NCBI GenBank assembly: GCA_026419785.1
Contig: JAODTK010002010.1
Coordinates: 186,001 to 250,000, forward strand
From: Sclerodactyla briareus
Lineage: Eukaryota > Echinodermata > Holothuroidea > Dendrochirotida > Sclerodactylidae
DNA length: 64,000 nucleotides
Reading direction: 5' to 3'
Positions 35,576-47,200 of the stretch are shown piece after piece (position 1 is the stretch's first letter; each line of letters starts with the position of its first letter). The notes beneath the pieces are model-generated. The model searched no databases, was not told where the DNA came from, and saw only the letters and a list, made by a program, of their open reading frames with translations. The translations under genes and the position numbers were made by a program.

Positions 35576-36689
35576 AAATGAATGAAATGAGCATCACAAT
35601 AGATCAATCCAGCATAGCTGGTTTGATCTAGAAATCATAGTGAAGTGTATATATAGTAGCTTTCATTCTGAATTCCGAATTGAATTGTCCCGGATATCAA
35701 AATATTCCTTCTGATAATGCTGACTTTGAATCCCCATGAGATTCAACATTAACCAATTATTCGGTTGCATGGACAAATACTACGTTACCCTATTCTTTCA
35801 AACTGCCATATGAGTGAAGACTCCTCCAATCAGGACATTTTTCATTTTCAACTATATTACCTTCCCAGCCCCTGTCCACACAACCCTCGATACATGGTAA
35901 CGAACGGTAATGTTCGCAATAACACCCTAACACCATCACACCGCATTATAACAAGCGGGATAGGCACAGCTGTGTTCAGAGTCTTGTCCGAGTTTCCAAT
36001 GCCTTTTTATGCTCAGCCAACCCTGACAACGGTCTTTATAGAGTTGTTGAGTGTCTCGTCTCTCCTGGTGCGCGACAACCGGTGGTTTGTAGTAATTATA
36101 TACAACAACTAGTTCATGCAGACAATCTTCATGTCAAACGAACTCAATATTTTCACATTACACATAAAAAAACTGACCAATAAGTTTTCCTCTAATAACG
36201 TCCCTTAATTGCTTTTTATTTCTCTTCAAATGCCCCCCACTCTTTTCTCCAGAAATACCCAAATGTGGCTAAAGTTATTCGCAATCCAAGCACAAATCCG
36301 GGGGGTGGGTGTTGAGCAAGCGTCCCCAGGTAAGAGGCTGGAGGAGGAAAAGTTACAGTACTTTTGTAGGTCTAATAAACCTATTCGAATTGTTGGGTAA
36401 GAGAGGGTTTGCTTGTGGGCAGCTTATAACAGCAGTTAAAATTGTCACAGGAGCTATGGTTTACTGTCATCAGGCTTTATTCTAACAGGAGCGATTATAT
36501 ATGGATTCCAATCAAATTCATGAACATCAAAAACACATCCGATCCAGAAAATTTGAACAGTCCATACCTACTGAGTTTGGAGAAATTCTTACCAAGTGGA
36601 AATTGGAATGTGAATTATGAACAAATTAGGCACATACAATGTCCCCTACTACGACCCGCTGTACCTTTAAAATGATCAGGATCAAAAGT
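35576..36689. other. No gene recognised
   Basis: Unassigned. The frame at 35765-36112 (115 codons) is the longest, but shows no motif and no splice-supported boundaries. Confidence 0.4.
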
Positions 36690-37165
36690 GGCTCACCACC
36701 CTACCAGTTTTTGTGGAAATCCAACAAACTTTCAAAAATTGCATAAATTATGCGAATTAGACACTTAAATGACCTGCAGTGACTCGTACTCACTTTAAAT
36801 TTCTCGGGGACAATGGTAGACCACATCCCCAAGTTTCGTGGAATCCGACAAACTTGAAAAATTCGCAAATTATGCAAATTCGACCACTTAATTAAGCATA
36901 TTATAGGATGAAAATCTAATTAGTTTCATCCACCTGTCATCAGTCCTACATGCCAAACTACATCACTGTACACAAACATTCTTGTGTCAATCTTTGCTAA
37001 CGAGCTTAAACAATAAATTAACATAAATAGGCTAATTACCCACTAATGATACTTGCGGCCCAAAATCATCAATAATCGTGTACACCCAACCCGGTGCTAC
37101 ACACGAAATTTCGTCATGATCGGCCTTCACGGTTTGTGAGAAAAGCTGCTAACAAGAAGTGTTGA
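36690..37165. repeat. GACCT/AAGTTTCGT dispersed repeat
   Basis: Contains CACCCTACCAGTTTTTGTGGAAATCCAACAAACTT, AATTGCATAAATTATGCGAATTAGACACTTAAATGACC and CATCCCCAAGTTTCGTGGAATCCGACAAACTTGAAAAATTCGCAAATTATGC. These match the unit structure at 48840-49190 and 55550-55870. It is followed directly by the (CA)n tract and the reversed hairpin module. Confidence 0.65.
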
Positions 37166-37166
37166 C

Positions 37167-37300
37167 AAACACACGCACGAGCACGCACACACACAAACAC
37201 ACAACAACAGCAAACACACACACACACACACACCACACACACACACTGTCATGACTTGCAATATAGAACTCCTCTGACTTCGTCAAGATTGAAAATTTGT
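37167..37300 (-). repeat. Hairpin-linked (GT)n repeat, reverse copy
   Basis: (CA)n with interruptions (37167-37247), then TGTCATGACTTGCAATATAGAACTCCTCTGACTTCGTCAAGA. The minus strand reads TCTTGACGAAGTCAGAGGAG then a GT tract, the same order as at 61181-61277. The outer stem is mutated here. Confidence 0.6.
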
Positions 37301-37779
37301 GGCATGTATGCATGCGTAATCGCCTATGGAAAGTGAAGAGCCTCTGACAAGATCATCTGGTATTCGATTCACATCACACTTTGTGATTTCCAAGGAAGCA
37401 TCGACCAACCACACTTAACTGCCAATATGAAAGTATTGTGTTTGTTCTCAATACTTTCGAGTGGGGGTGAATCACTTCTCTTCTAAAGAAGTTGCATAAC
37501 CAAACTTACAGGTAAGACTAAAAGAACACTCGGGCTATCAGGTCCAATTACACTGTTTTTCTGTCCGGCAAACGTCTATGATCACAACTGCATTGTGGCA
37601 GACCTTGCAAATAACTGCAAGTGTTTATTGTGGTTTTCATTCAAGCCCTGGTGTCAATGATAATGTTTGTTGGATATTCCTTCCACCTCACAGATATGTA
37701 TAAAGCTATTAGAGCAATGAGTCAGAAATTTTCCATAGAGCTTGCGGGAGATGTCGAGACGGGAGAGCAAGGGCACGAA
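37301..37779. other. No gene recognised
   Basis: Unassigned. The plus frame at 37621-37887 begins with a hydrophobic stretch (VVFIQALVSMIMFVGYSF) but has no exon context. It ends in the CG-rich block at ~37790. Confidence 0.35.
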
Positions 37780-38100
37780 TCCACCACTCATACCACGCGC
37801 GAAGCGCAGATTTTTTTTACACTTTTAGTGCATTCGAGGCACGTTACAAATGTCTTTCTTGTCATAAAAAACAACCCAACAAATTAGCAGGTCTATATCA
37901 AACTGATAGTCGAGACTGAACTACAATTGTTTTTTATATATCGAAATCACAAATCCCATTTTGGGGGGCAACACGGGGGGGGGAACAAATGGTTTCGAGG
38001 GGGAAACGGGTCCCCATGCCCCCCCCCGTGCTTGCGACGCTACTTGTATGTACAATCCCCCCCGCGAGGCGGCGACACGAGTAGTGTCCGGACCAGATGT
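37780..38100. repeat. G/C-run element interrupting a LINE
   Basis: CCACGCGCGAAGCGCAGATTTTTTTT at about 37792 and a G-run/C-run block at about 37962-38030 resemble the GCGCGC and poly-G/C pair of 33600-33900 and 63645-63880, in the opposite order. It lies where the minus-strand LINE at 38100-38640 loses homology, so it probably inserted into, or truncated, that LINE. Confidence 0.45.
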
Positions 38101-38640
38101 TGGGGTTCTGGGGTGTACCGGCCCTCAAGAGCAACAACAGTACCAGTCTCTGTCTAAATGGGCCTACCTGAAAGTCCTGTCTATTATTAATCCACATGCG
38201 GTTCGCTTTAGCCACAACGATGCAATTTTCTGAAAATTAGTCATCATCCACAATCACACCTAGATCCTTTCCCCTTTCCCTGAAGTCACCAACTCTAAAA
38301 ACTCTTGAACTTTATTTTCATCATAGTTTCAGCATAGTAATCCTAAAGTCGACTATAGTCACATCCACTTCTCGAAACATTACATTTATCCGATGAAAGT
38401 AGAGTTCCAGTCACAGTCACAGACCAGTAATGTATACTGTCGATATTACTTTGTAGAACATCACAGTCACTAGTGGAATTCACCACATTATACAGTGCAA
38501 GTATCATCCCCAAAATTAACATTACATCCCTCGATACATAACGGTAGGTCGTTATTGTACAAGCAACAACAGGACCTAGATAACAGCTGCCTCGAGGAAA
38601 TCCACTTCTGATGTTCGGCCTATGTCAAAAATTTCCTTCA
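38100..38640 (-). mobile_element. LINE reverse transcriptase remnant
   Basis: Minus strand, upstream to downstream: about 38610-38570 gives a degraded GVPQGSILGPLLF-type block; about 38565-38505 reads YNNDLPLCIEGCNVNFGDDT, the YINDLP...FADDT catalytic block with FGDD in place of the usual FADD; about 38280-38240 reads RERGKDLGVIVDD, matching EKDLGVIVD; and about 38215 reads AKANRM. The pieces are in several frames. Known role of the family: target-primed reverse transcription. This copy is dead. Confidence 0.75.
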
Positions 38641-39739
38641 ACCACACTCGCTTGACGCGGTAAAAAAATTTGTCTAATCCACAGAGAAATTACCATAATT
38701 CCATACGCTCTCACTCATACGCTCATGCGACTACCAAGCTTTAATAAGTAGTGTAGACGATATCAATGCTAACCGTCAGCATCAGACTGTTGGTCCAGTC
38801 ATCCAATCCATCGATGATTGTGTAACACCGACGGCACGAAGGAACATGGCATACTTACGAAAGTCAATCAGGCATTGTTGATCATAGTTCATGGGACTAT
38901 TCTTACCAGAGATTCACCGACTTGCAAATCACTGAAATGGACTACCGGGCGGTAATTTGAAGCGAAGACGTTACTGCTGCCTTCTGAAAAGTGGGTGTAG
39001 AATTGCAATCCGCCGATCATCATGTATAGAATGTTAACGTAATGACTTTACGAAGATGATATAGTGCAAGTGCGATCTCCTTACGTAGTTCATACTGAAG
39101 ACACGATGATGATATGAAATACCACAGGTTCAGGTCCTAGCTGTGATGTGTAATCCTTAAATTTTCACCGTCTGAAGAACGCGCGCACAGCAGGAGAGTT
39201 CACACCCGCGGCAGGATGCAACCGACCTAGCTCACTTGAGCTTGATACATAATTATGCTAATTCAGTTATCGAGTTGGACATGCTGTTTCTGTTCCACCT
39301 CTCACGACCTTGATGACCTCGAACTTCCATCCTGACGTATTGTTCATATCCCTAATATGTGCCACCAACCCCATACCTCATTTCTTGAACGTGGTGCATG
39401 TTTACATTGTTAGTACGTGCTGACAGGCAGGCGTTTGCGAGGTTTTGCCCTTCTCACATTGAACTAATGCCAAGACACTAGTGGCATCGCTGCGTAAAAT
39501 GTAATCATCCACCTACCCACTACCTCCCGGTTTGTTAGATATCGTGTTGACAAAACGCAGCATGACCCAGAGTGTCGGCACACAGGCCTTTACACAGGCT
39601 ACACTACACACACGTGCCCACACGTACACCACACCTGCCCAATCGTCATCCCTTCTGTACCCCATTCATGACCCTGAAGGTTAATCACCCAGGCCCCATA
39701 TATTGTAGAATATCTTTTATATTCTGTATAGCACCCATC
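38641..39739. other. No gene recognised
   Basis: Upstream parts of the minus-strand LINE may extend into the first ~150 bases. The rest is unassigned. The plus frame at 39572-39802 is His/Thr-rich low-complexity sequence. Confidence 0.4.
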
Positions 39740-40293
39740 TGGAAGAAATATATATTATTTATTGTTAAAATATATGCCAAATCAGAATACTTTCGATTGT
39801 AGAAATATTTTCCTTTCACAATGCAAATAATTGTTCCCCTCGCAATATTTCGGAGCACAAATTACGGTTCGATGTAAAAAATTGTTTCGTCATAAGAATA
39901 AGTTTCCCAATGAAAAATAGTAGAAGATGTCATTTTCATTTGCAACAAATAATTGTTAGCAACAGGATATACATCAGCAACGAAAATTTGTTTCTAAAAT
40001 ATATGTATCCTAGGAAAAAAATATTTTGGAACGAGTTAATTATGTTTCCATCGAATATATATGTGCAAGAACAATTAATATTGTTTCCTACAAATGGTTT
40101 GTAACGAAAAATATATTTCCATTGCAGATATGTTGTTTCCATGACAAGAAACGTTTCCCAGTACGATATTGTAAGATCTCAGAAAGACTGTAAAACCAAA
40201 AATATAATTTGGCTACAATTTATCTTTGCAACAGAAAACTACATTTGTGTCCAAAATAATGTTGGTCAACGAAAATATATCTTATCACGTAGC
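39740..40293 (+). repeat. Foldback left arm
   Basis: Inverted-repeat arm composed of loosely repeated GAAA.ATATTTCC / TTGTTTCC motifs. See the parent element for matched landmarks. Confidence 0.7.
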
Positions 40294-41489
40294 CCCTCTG
40301 GACCAGCCGTTGCCTCTAATCGTCAGAGCACACACGTGAGCCGTGAAATGCACGTAAATCTACTGTACTGTCCTGAGGGTACCTGGGTGGCATTCCGTCC
40401 TCCCCTGCAAACCGCGGCCTTTCCCTTTTCGTACTATATCGATAAAACCGATTTCAAGGACTTATATGGGAAGATACGGAAGATGAGGATAGCGAATACG
40501 CCAACGGGACTATTTTTTTATGTGGGTTATCATTCGTGGTTCTTGGTAGAGAACTGGCCAACGCCTCCTACGAGGATCAAGACCCGACCAGGATGGGGCT
40601 GGCAGCCCAACATAAACACATTATTCCCGTCTCCAAGCCAGGTGTAGATGATTGCCCACAGCTGTCTTGACTGTCCTATAATCCTCATGGATTGACGAGC
40701 TGTATGGCAGTGCTTCCATCTCGTAACAGTTCTTGTATCAAGCGAACTAGTATTTGTAGCAATCTTGTTTCCGCAATGGTGGTGTATGAATTGCGGTGCG
40801 TTGTCCGGATTGAACGCAGGACAGGTTGTAAGAGGTGCCTTATGGGCAGGGACAATGACCTAAGCTTGCTTGTTTGAAAATACAAAGTCGTCCTTGTTTT
40901 CTGCGGACGCAAGGGGATTCAAACCGGCTATTAACCATTTGGGTAGCACACCCAGGGGCCTCTAGATATTAGTGGCGTGGGATGAGCGCGCCGCCTCTTT
41001 TCTGGCCAGATTCTAATAGGTCTATATTCTTTTCGTATCCGTATTACCCAGGCTGAGGAAGCGTACTCCAACGCGGTCTGACAGTGATCTGTATCCTCAG
41101 CTTTGTTGTTTGATTACCGGATTAAATGTTTTCCTACGGATTAAATCCCAAGGATCTGTTAGCTTTACCACAAATGTTTCGTATGTTGAGTATTCCAACT
41201 GAGGTTATTTGAAGAGTAATCCCTTAATAAGGTCTGGAGGTCCACCACAGACAATAATTTGCCACCCGTGGTGTACGGGTGGAGCTTACGAGATATGGCA
41301 TGAGTTAAGTCATGATAAAACATTTATCGTGAAAATTTCCTTGGCCATTTCTCTTATTCTGACCATTGTCATGTAACTTATTTAGAGCATCCTGGAGCAT
41401 ATTCGAATTCATCTTCATCCTCACTTCACGATACAAAACACGTCCTCAGCAAAGAGACGCACGCGAGGAGCTGATGCCATCTGAAGATC

Positions 41490-42260
41490 ATTTATTATAC
41501 CAATAGAAAAGAAGAGGGCCCAGTACTGTTTCCTGTGGTAAGACACACCGATATGACCTTCGCCCACCCTGATTTCTCAACGTTTTTACCATAGCTCTTT
41601 GAGTGCGTTGGGAAAGAACAGCTTGTTTCCAATTCAACACGGTTCCTTTTATGCCACATCCAGCGAGTTTGGAGAGAATCTAATCTATGTTTCCCAGTGT
41701 CAAACGCTTTGGAGAACTCCATAATAGCCATACCACCTGAGATTTTGTGTCAAGAGAGTTTGCAAGTCTTGAACGGTTAGGATTAATTGAGTCTCGCAGA
41801 ATAAGCCACGACGAAAGCGTGCTGTTTTATTTGTTAGACGAATGAATTTCAAGATGACCCATGATCTGCGGATGTGTGGATTTGTTCGACAACTTGCTAC
41901 ATATAGAGGTAAGTGAAACTGGGCGGTATTAAACATGGTTCTATCGCCTTTCTGGGGAAATGGGTTTGAGTTGGCTTCAACCAAAATTCAAGACCTCTCC
42001 GGTGGTTCAAAGATCTCTGGAAGATTAGGGTAGAGGCCGGGGCAATCTCCCTCGCCGGTAAGCGTCACTATGCCTATCCGTTGATCTCATCTGGCCGAAG
42101 CCTTTGTTGGGATCCAGGGTCTTTAACACACCTGTAGTTTCAACAGTACTATTTCCCATGAAGAGACTCTTATCTAGTAACAAGGGCAAGTCGAATTTTC
42201 CCTCCTCTTTAACACAGAACAAAACTGATTATTTAGAATATCTGCTTTGCCGCATTTCCA
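41490..42260 (-). mobile_element. LINE reverse transcriptase inside the foldback-like element
   Basis: Minus strand, three overlapping frames. About 42150-42100 has LKTLDPNKGFG, matching the LDPNKA(S/F)GPD block. About 41830-41775 has RRGLFCETQLILTVQDL, matching FRRGFSCETQLL. About 41725-41680 has MEFSKAFDTGKHRL, matching the catalytic DFSKAFDTVNH block with Glu for the usual Asp (VIMEFSK). About 41575-41500 has KSGWAKV...TGNSTGPSSFLLV, matching the SG.PQGSVLGPLLFLL block. Two frameshifts separate the frames. CR1/Jockey-like; dead as written. Most of the FADD part is missing or unrecognisable further downstream on this strand. Confidence 0.8.
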
Positions 42261-42731
42261 GCCACCAACCTCCCGTTCTGCGATAGTGCAGGGATGCAAC
42301 CGTGTCAACCCTAAGGCTCTAAGGGTCATGTGATGATCATGCGATTTTGAAACTTGATATTTCCGACGTTATTTATTATTCCCAACCCTCACCATGCGTT
42401 CAACGGAAACTAGAACCGCGGCAACAGCGCAAGAACTTTAAGCTATATTACTCAATCCTACTAACCCGAGCACATGTGCATATTCATGGACATCCAGTTC
42501 GCATTTAACCTTCCTCAGAAAAAAAAATACCCTCTGGTCCCCCGCAGCGCTCGCGGCGAGTTTTTTCGTACATTTTGCTCCCCAGAAGATCCCAGAGCCC
42601 CATCGCACACATCACTTCAAGTTAAAGTTGAAGGTTTCTTTAGTAGTTTTCGCGTACGCGGGGGTGGTACGGCAGGCCATGTGTGATGCTATGCCGTGGA
42701 AACGATGAATCCACTAAACGACCGAACACTA

Positions 42732-43240
42732 CTACGTGAGACTATATTTTCTTCGTTGATAATATACTTAACGGTAGAGCAAACAAATTGCCGTTGCCAA
42801 CATATATTTTGTTGAAACATATCAGGGTTGCAAAACTACGTTAATAATCTACTATTTTTACGTTTATAATATCAATTGTGAAGAGCCAAGAAATTTTATA
42901 CCAAACACATATTAGTGTTTGCGAACATTATTTGTTGGCAAATGAAAATATATCTACATCTTTTTTTATCATTGGGAAACTTTTTTTCTCTAATGAATAA
43001 TTTTCTCCAATCGCAACATTTAGTGCTTCCGGAATAATAATGTGCTTCCGAAATATTTCTCGAGGGGAACAGGATTTTCCATTGTGAACAATATTTCGAC
43101 AATCAGAAAAAATATCTTGACTTGGCAAATAAATATTACTTGAAATAGGAATGAAATTTCTCCCATCGCATATATTTAACAATAGATAATATATATTTCT
43201 TCCCGATAATATATTCCTTTTTCTCGCGCCATAAACATTA
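42732..43240 (-). repeat. Foldback right arm
   Basis: Complement of the left arm, ending about 130 bases upstream of the start codon of the MADF gene. Confidence 0.7.
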
Positions 43241-43370
43241 TTTGTTCACAGTGTGTGTGAGTGAGTATTGGTTGCTATAAACCTCGGAAAGGTATCACTA
43301 CGCAGTGCGGTGTTAATGTTGGGTATTTTGAGAATTGACTGACTGAATTTTCGTGCGAGCTTGCTGCAAG

Positions 43371-43542
43371 ATGCCTCGATCCAAACATAATGTTTCTGTC
43401 CAAGAGTTAGAAAGGTTGATAGAGCTTGTGAAGGAAAACAAACATCTTTACGATCATAATATGCCTGAATACAGAGACACACAGCTAAGCAGTAATACTT
43501 GGAAAAGCATTGCAAAATCTATGCAAAGGCAGGAGATCAATG
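43371..43542 (+). CDS. MADF-BESS-like gene, exon 1 (first half of MADF domain)
   Basis: ATG at 43371 sits in AAGATGC, and the frame is open just upstream only through non-ATG codons, so this is the likely start. The product begins MPRSKHNVSVQELERLIELV and continues with KENKHLYDHNMPEYRD and NTWKSIAKSM. That is the first two helices of a MADF domain (LIELV...P.LYD......YRD......W..IA). MADF domains are Myb-related DNA/protein-binding modules of putative nuclear transcription regulators. A strong donor, ATG|GTGAGTG, follows 43542, giving 172 coding bases (phase 1). Exon 2 needs phase 0, so this junction is problematic. The Lys at the usual Pro of ENP.LYD is unremarkable. Expression is not testable here. 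Confidence 0.8.
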
Positions 43543-43552
43543 GTGAGTGTGT

Positions 43553-43610
43553 ACTACAACATGCAGGTAACGTTAGGCCAAACTACAACATGCAGGTAAC
43601 GTTAGGCCAA
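43553..43610. repeat. Perfect 29 bp tandem duplication carrying a donor-like GCAGGTAACG
   Basis: The 29 bases at 43553-43581 are repeated exactly at 43582-43610. Each copy contains GCAG|GTAACG, a possible splice donor. Using the second copy (cut after 43595) would extend exon 1 to 225 bases, phase 0, which matches exon 2. The first copy (cut after 43566) gives phase 1. Confidence 0.85.
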
Positions 43611-43943
43611 AATTGGGCCTAGCTAGCTATGTGGCATCGAGCATCGTTGGTTGGAAAGTTTGCAGCAAAGATGAACTATTAAACAAACGTTAACAGAGTA
43701 GCAGACTACATAGGCTATTAGTTGTGTGCGATGTCATTTGTCAAGACAAAGATTTGGCATATATAAACTCGACTAGGAATTAGGCCTAGCCTACTGACAT
43801 TTGTGTAACCTAGGCTAGGCAATGCTGTAGTGGACACCTGTGATAGAAAGATGTGGGGATGTGGAACATTGATGTATATTGACTTCTGTTTTTACTGAAA
43901 TTCATATTAAGTATTACTCAATGTACTTTATTGTTTTGGTACG
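43611..43943. other. Intron 1 sequence, nothing recognised
   Basis: AT-rich intronic DNA containing repeated AGGCCTAG(C/G)CTA-like short motifs around 43780-43820, a pattern also seen at 44500 and 46920. No coding sequence. Confidence 0.4.
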
Positions 43944-44071
43944 AATTTAGAATCAGTGCCCGGAAGTACCAAGGCGTCCACTGACCCTAACCTTGTGATA
44001 GTACCGTCACTGTGTAGAATGTAAACAATGAGGGGGAACGGTACGTGCACTTCGGGCACTGATTCTAAATT
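43944..44071. mobile_element. Small palindromic (MITE-like) element in intron 1
   Basis: AATTTAGAATCAGTGCCCGG at 43944 and its complement ACTTCGGGCACTGATTCTAAATT ending at 44071 form terminal inverted repeats of ~22-23 bases with one extra G, around a ~80 base middle. A 128 base length with long perfect ends suggests a miniature inverted-repeat element or a strong hairpin. I could not find a clear target-site duplication. Confidence 0.6.
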
Positions 44072-44149
44072 AGAGCCATTGTTTCAAACACACTACATAA
44101 CAAAAACCATGTAAATATGTTGATTTGGAAAATTGAAGCCCGGAATCCC

Positions 44150-44240
44150 CAAAATAGAGCCCGGTTCTCTTCTGATCTTGATTGACCGGGCTCTCTTCTG
44201 ATCTTGATTGACCGGGCTCTACTTTTGGGACCACATAGAG
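44150..44240. repeat. 26 bp tandem duplication
   Basis: GG(T/C)TCTCTTCTGATCTTGATTGACCG occurs twice in a row (44163-44188 and 44189-44214), flanked on both sides by AGAGCCCGG (44156 and 44237). Confidence 0.8.
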
Positions 44241-47200
44241 CCCGGTCCAAGAGACCTTATTTTTGTCCCTGATCCCGTCGCAACTTCCTAATACATGTAT
44301 TTTATATTGATGTGTACCAGGGGTAGCGCCAAGCCCAAAATTTAGTGGGTCCGAGCATAGGCTTTTGGACCCCTTAAAAATCCACATCTCTGAATCTAAG
44401 GGGTCCAGCTCTATTTTCAAGGGGTCCAGTCATCAGAGTCGGGATTTATTAATGCATTATTTTCAGCCAGAGAACTGATGTTGCTTGTCAGTTACTAGCC
44501 TAGGCCTATGTTATTTTAACCCAGTAAGCCTGTCCAAAATCAAGATGGGACGTATCCCAATCCCAACGAATTCAGAAGTGCATCAACAATCCTAAGTCAA
44601 CCATCATCCACTGATGATTTTAAGAGGTTTTTAAGATAGCACAGCAGAAGCTGCAGGGATAGACCCCACAATATACTGCACTATCAATACTCCAATTCGA
44701 AACAACGTCTCTGTCAACCATCGTGTGAGTGTTCACATGGAATGATATGGAGCACTTGTAGCTACATTAGGTTCCACCTGTACTTGCCTGTATCTGATGT
44801 TGTTCTGTTTATGCATAGTCAGAGGGAAGGTCTCTTTACAGAATAGCAAATCATTATGATCCCTACGTAGCTCAAGTTATGCCCCCAATCCTTGTCTTAA
44901 GGCCTCACGTTTAATGTTATAGCTATCGTACGCTGGCTACGCTTCAGTAACAAACACTAGAGTGAGCTAGCTGGCAACACCCTGATATGTAAGCTAAGTC
45001 CCAAGGCCTGTGATACTGCCTAGGCCTCTGCTCACATACACATTATTTAGGCAATCTGAGTTGGTGTAAAATAGCCCTAAAAAAATCCCTTGCACATTTT
45101 GGCACTTGCAGGTACAGTAGTGGAGTAGCTGTATGAACTCTAATTACAAAGTAGCCATGCCCTCAACAGTCGATAGCTGGGCTTAAGAGACCAATGTTAG
45201 GCCTAGCGTTATCCTTCAGTACACAAAAGCTTATGGTAACATAGCCTAACCAGTCCCCAAAAACATCGTGACAGAATTTGGCCTAAGACTTCCAACTATA
45301 TTAGTTTTAGAATCTGTGCTGTGACCATCAAAAAGATAGAGAAATTGATCATCACTCCCCTCGTCGAAGTTAGCAAAGTAAGAGAATAATCTAGCATATA
45401 CGGTGAAAACTAAACAGTCTAGCAACTCAATGAAGCCCAGCACTAAGCAGTAAGTTAGCACTTGTCCTAGACCTGTTGCAACGTTGTTGTTGTGGTTTTG
45501 TGTTTATGACACGTTTTATTTGCACTACAAGTAGGTTGGAAAACCATGCAGTCAAACTTCCCGTAAAAAAAATCTCAGCATAAATTGTTGTGCGTCCGAG
45601 CCGGGAGACCTGGACGCACTGGAGAGGGGCTATTGTTGTTTTTATGCGTCCACAATGTAAACAAAGCGTCCTGGACGCGCAGACGCGCAAAAGCGCGACC
45701 CCTGATGTGTACTGCTGGCCGGAAGCCCCCAAATACACGCTCAGACCAGAGACAATGGAGTGGAGCCAAACATGAGCACAGCCATTCAGCTCTCTCGATG
45801 AGTACATGTACACACGTTACAGAAGTCTCAGCTGTGAAATACAAACGTTTCCCTGGTAACCCCAGGGCACCGCATAAGTTACTAGCAGTTGCGGTGTACC
45901 AGTGCACCGTGAACGCCCTGTGTTTTTAAAGCTCCGGAACACTACAAATCATCATGGAGAAGATCACTGAATGATTTTCACACACCCACTCACGCACAAA
46001 TTGGGCCTATGAGAACGTTCCGATCAGTGCCAATGTCCGTAAAGATTTGGAAAAGTGATAATAAGCACTCCGAAGACTACAGCGTGTGCAAAATAAACTA
46101 TTCAAGAGTGAAAAGTTCCCTTTCTAACCATGTTAGTATCCATGTCTTTGTATCGTGTATGAGTGTCAATCATAAATTGAAATGTTTTCGAAAAAAGTTT
46201 GTCACGGCAGACCAAAAACTAACATGAACACAGGTACGCTACATACATCAACAAATCGATCCTCTCATAGACTGCAGTATATGCGAAACCTACAGTAGGT
46301 ACTCCGCACTAAAACATCGCTATACAGTATTTATGGAGCACGCAAAATGTAATTAACTCAGAGCAGCACTGACTAGGCTGTACGGAGTAGTGGAGGTAGT
46401 GCCAGACATCGTGATATTTTTGGAGCACTTAAAATGTAAATACTCCAGTGCAGCACATGTGACAACAAGTTTCAGCTGTTGACGTTAGCTTTAGCACATA
46501 AACGCTAGTAAACACAAACTAGTGATCGAATCGCTCTCAATTATCAAGTTTTCTTATGAAAAACGTTCATCTGATATGTGATCAAATTGTTTTATCAATA
46601 GTATGTTCAAAATGGCTTACATCTGAAGGGTGTGGATGCTCACTTCTTTTAAGAGGTTCTCTAAAGACATAATCATACACTGGTACACAACCCAATGAAA
46701 AAAAAACCATCTGGTCACATATGTTCGTAATAGTGCCTGCCGTCCATCATCGGATCGGATCGAACATCGGCCGATGTTGGAAAGGAAAACAACGGCCATT
46801 GGATCGGCATGAAAAAGTCATTTCGGTAGAGCCCTAATTGAGTTGCCAGTCTTCATGTTACTTGATTAGACATGACTCTGCTCATGAGGGATGAAATGTT
46901 CTAGGGCTAGGCTAAGGCCAACAATATCTAGGCCTAGACTAGACTGCGATATACTGGCACGACCATCAGTCAGTCACCTAGCTGTCACATGACTTCTCAG
47001 CGTTTATGATGCTATATCTATGGCGATGACCGACTCATGATACTGACCGACTTATGATACACTCACTATACTAGATATGCGATTCATGAATACCATATAA
47101 TCTACCAGAATTTCTGATACTACACTGTGTTAGGCTACTTCCCAAACGCTATACATTTGTGTATAGCCTGTTCAAGGACTATTTTCATCGTTACTTGGTA

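Larger units (their letters stand above)
39740..43240. mobile_element. Foldback-like element: long inverted arms around LINE sequence
   Basis: The first ~550 bases (39740-40293) are the inverted complement of the last ~510 (42732-43240), diverged but collinear. Matches include GAAGAAATATATATTAT(T/C)TATTGTTAAA at both outer ends, TGTTCCCCTCG..AATATTTCGG.AGCAC, AAGTTTCCCAATGA near 39901 (complement near 42975), and TCAACGA..AAAATATA...TCACGTAG at both inner ends. The arms are built of short AT-rich GAAAAATATATTTCC-like subrepeats. The 2.4 kb interior holds a minus-strand LINE RT. Foldback elements of this plan are known from sea urchins and flies. No transposase is visible, and target-site duplications were not resolved. 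Confidence 0.65.

Noticed and set aside
40141..40647. 168-codon plus frame
   Set aside because: Its first third lies in the foldback arm, which is repetitive AT sequence; the rest has no motif and no splice context, so I do not call it a gene.
40640..40920. Possible C-terminal continuation of the minus-strand LINE at 41.5-42.3 kb
   Set aside because: The minus frame shows no convincing LINE C-terminal motif, so it was left unassigned.
45427..45929. Overlapping 110-128 codon frames on both strands
   Set aside because: They overlap in a CpG-rich patch that lacks stops by composition; no motif and no splice support.
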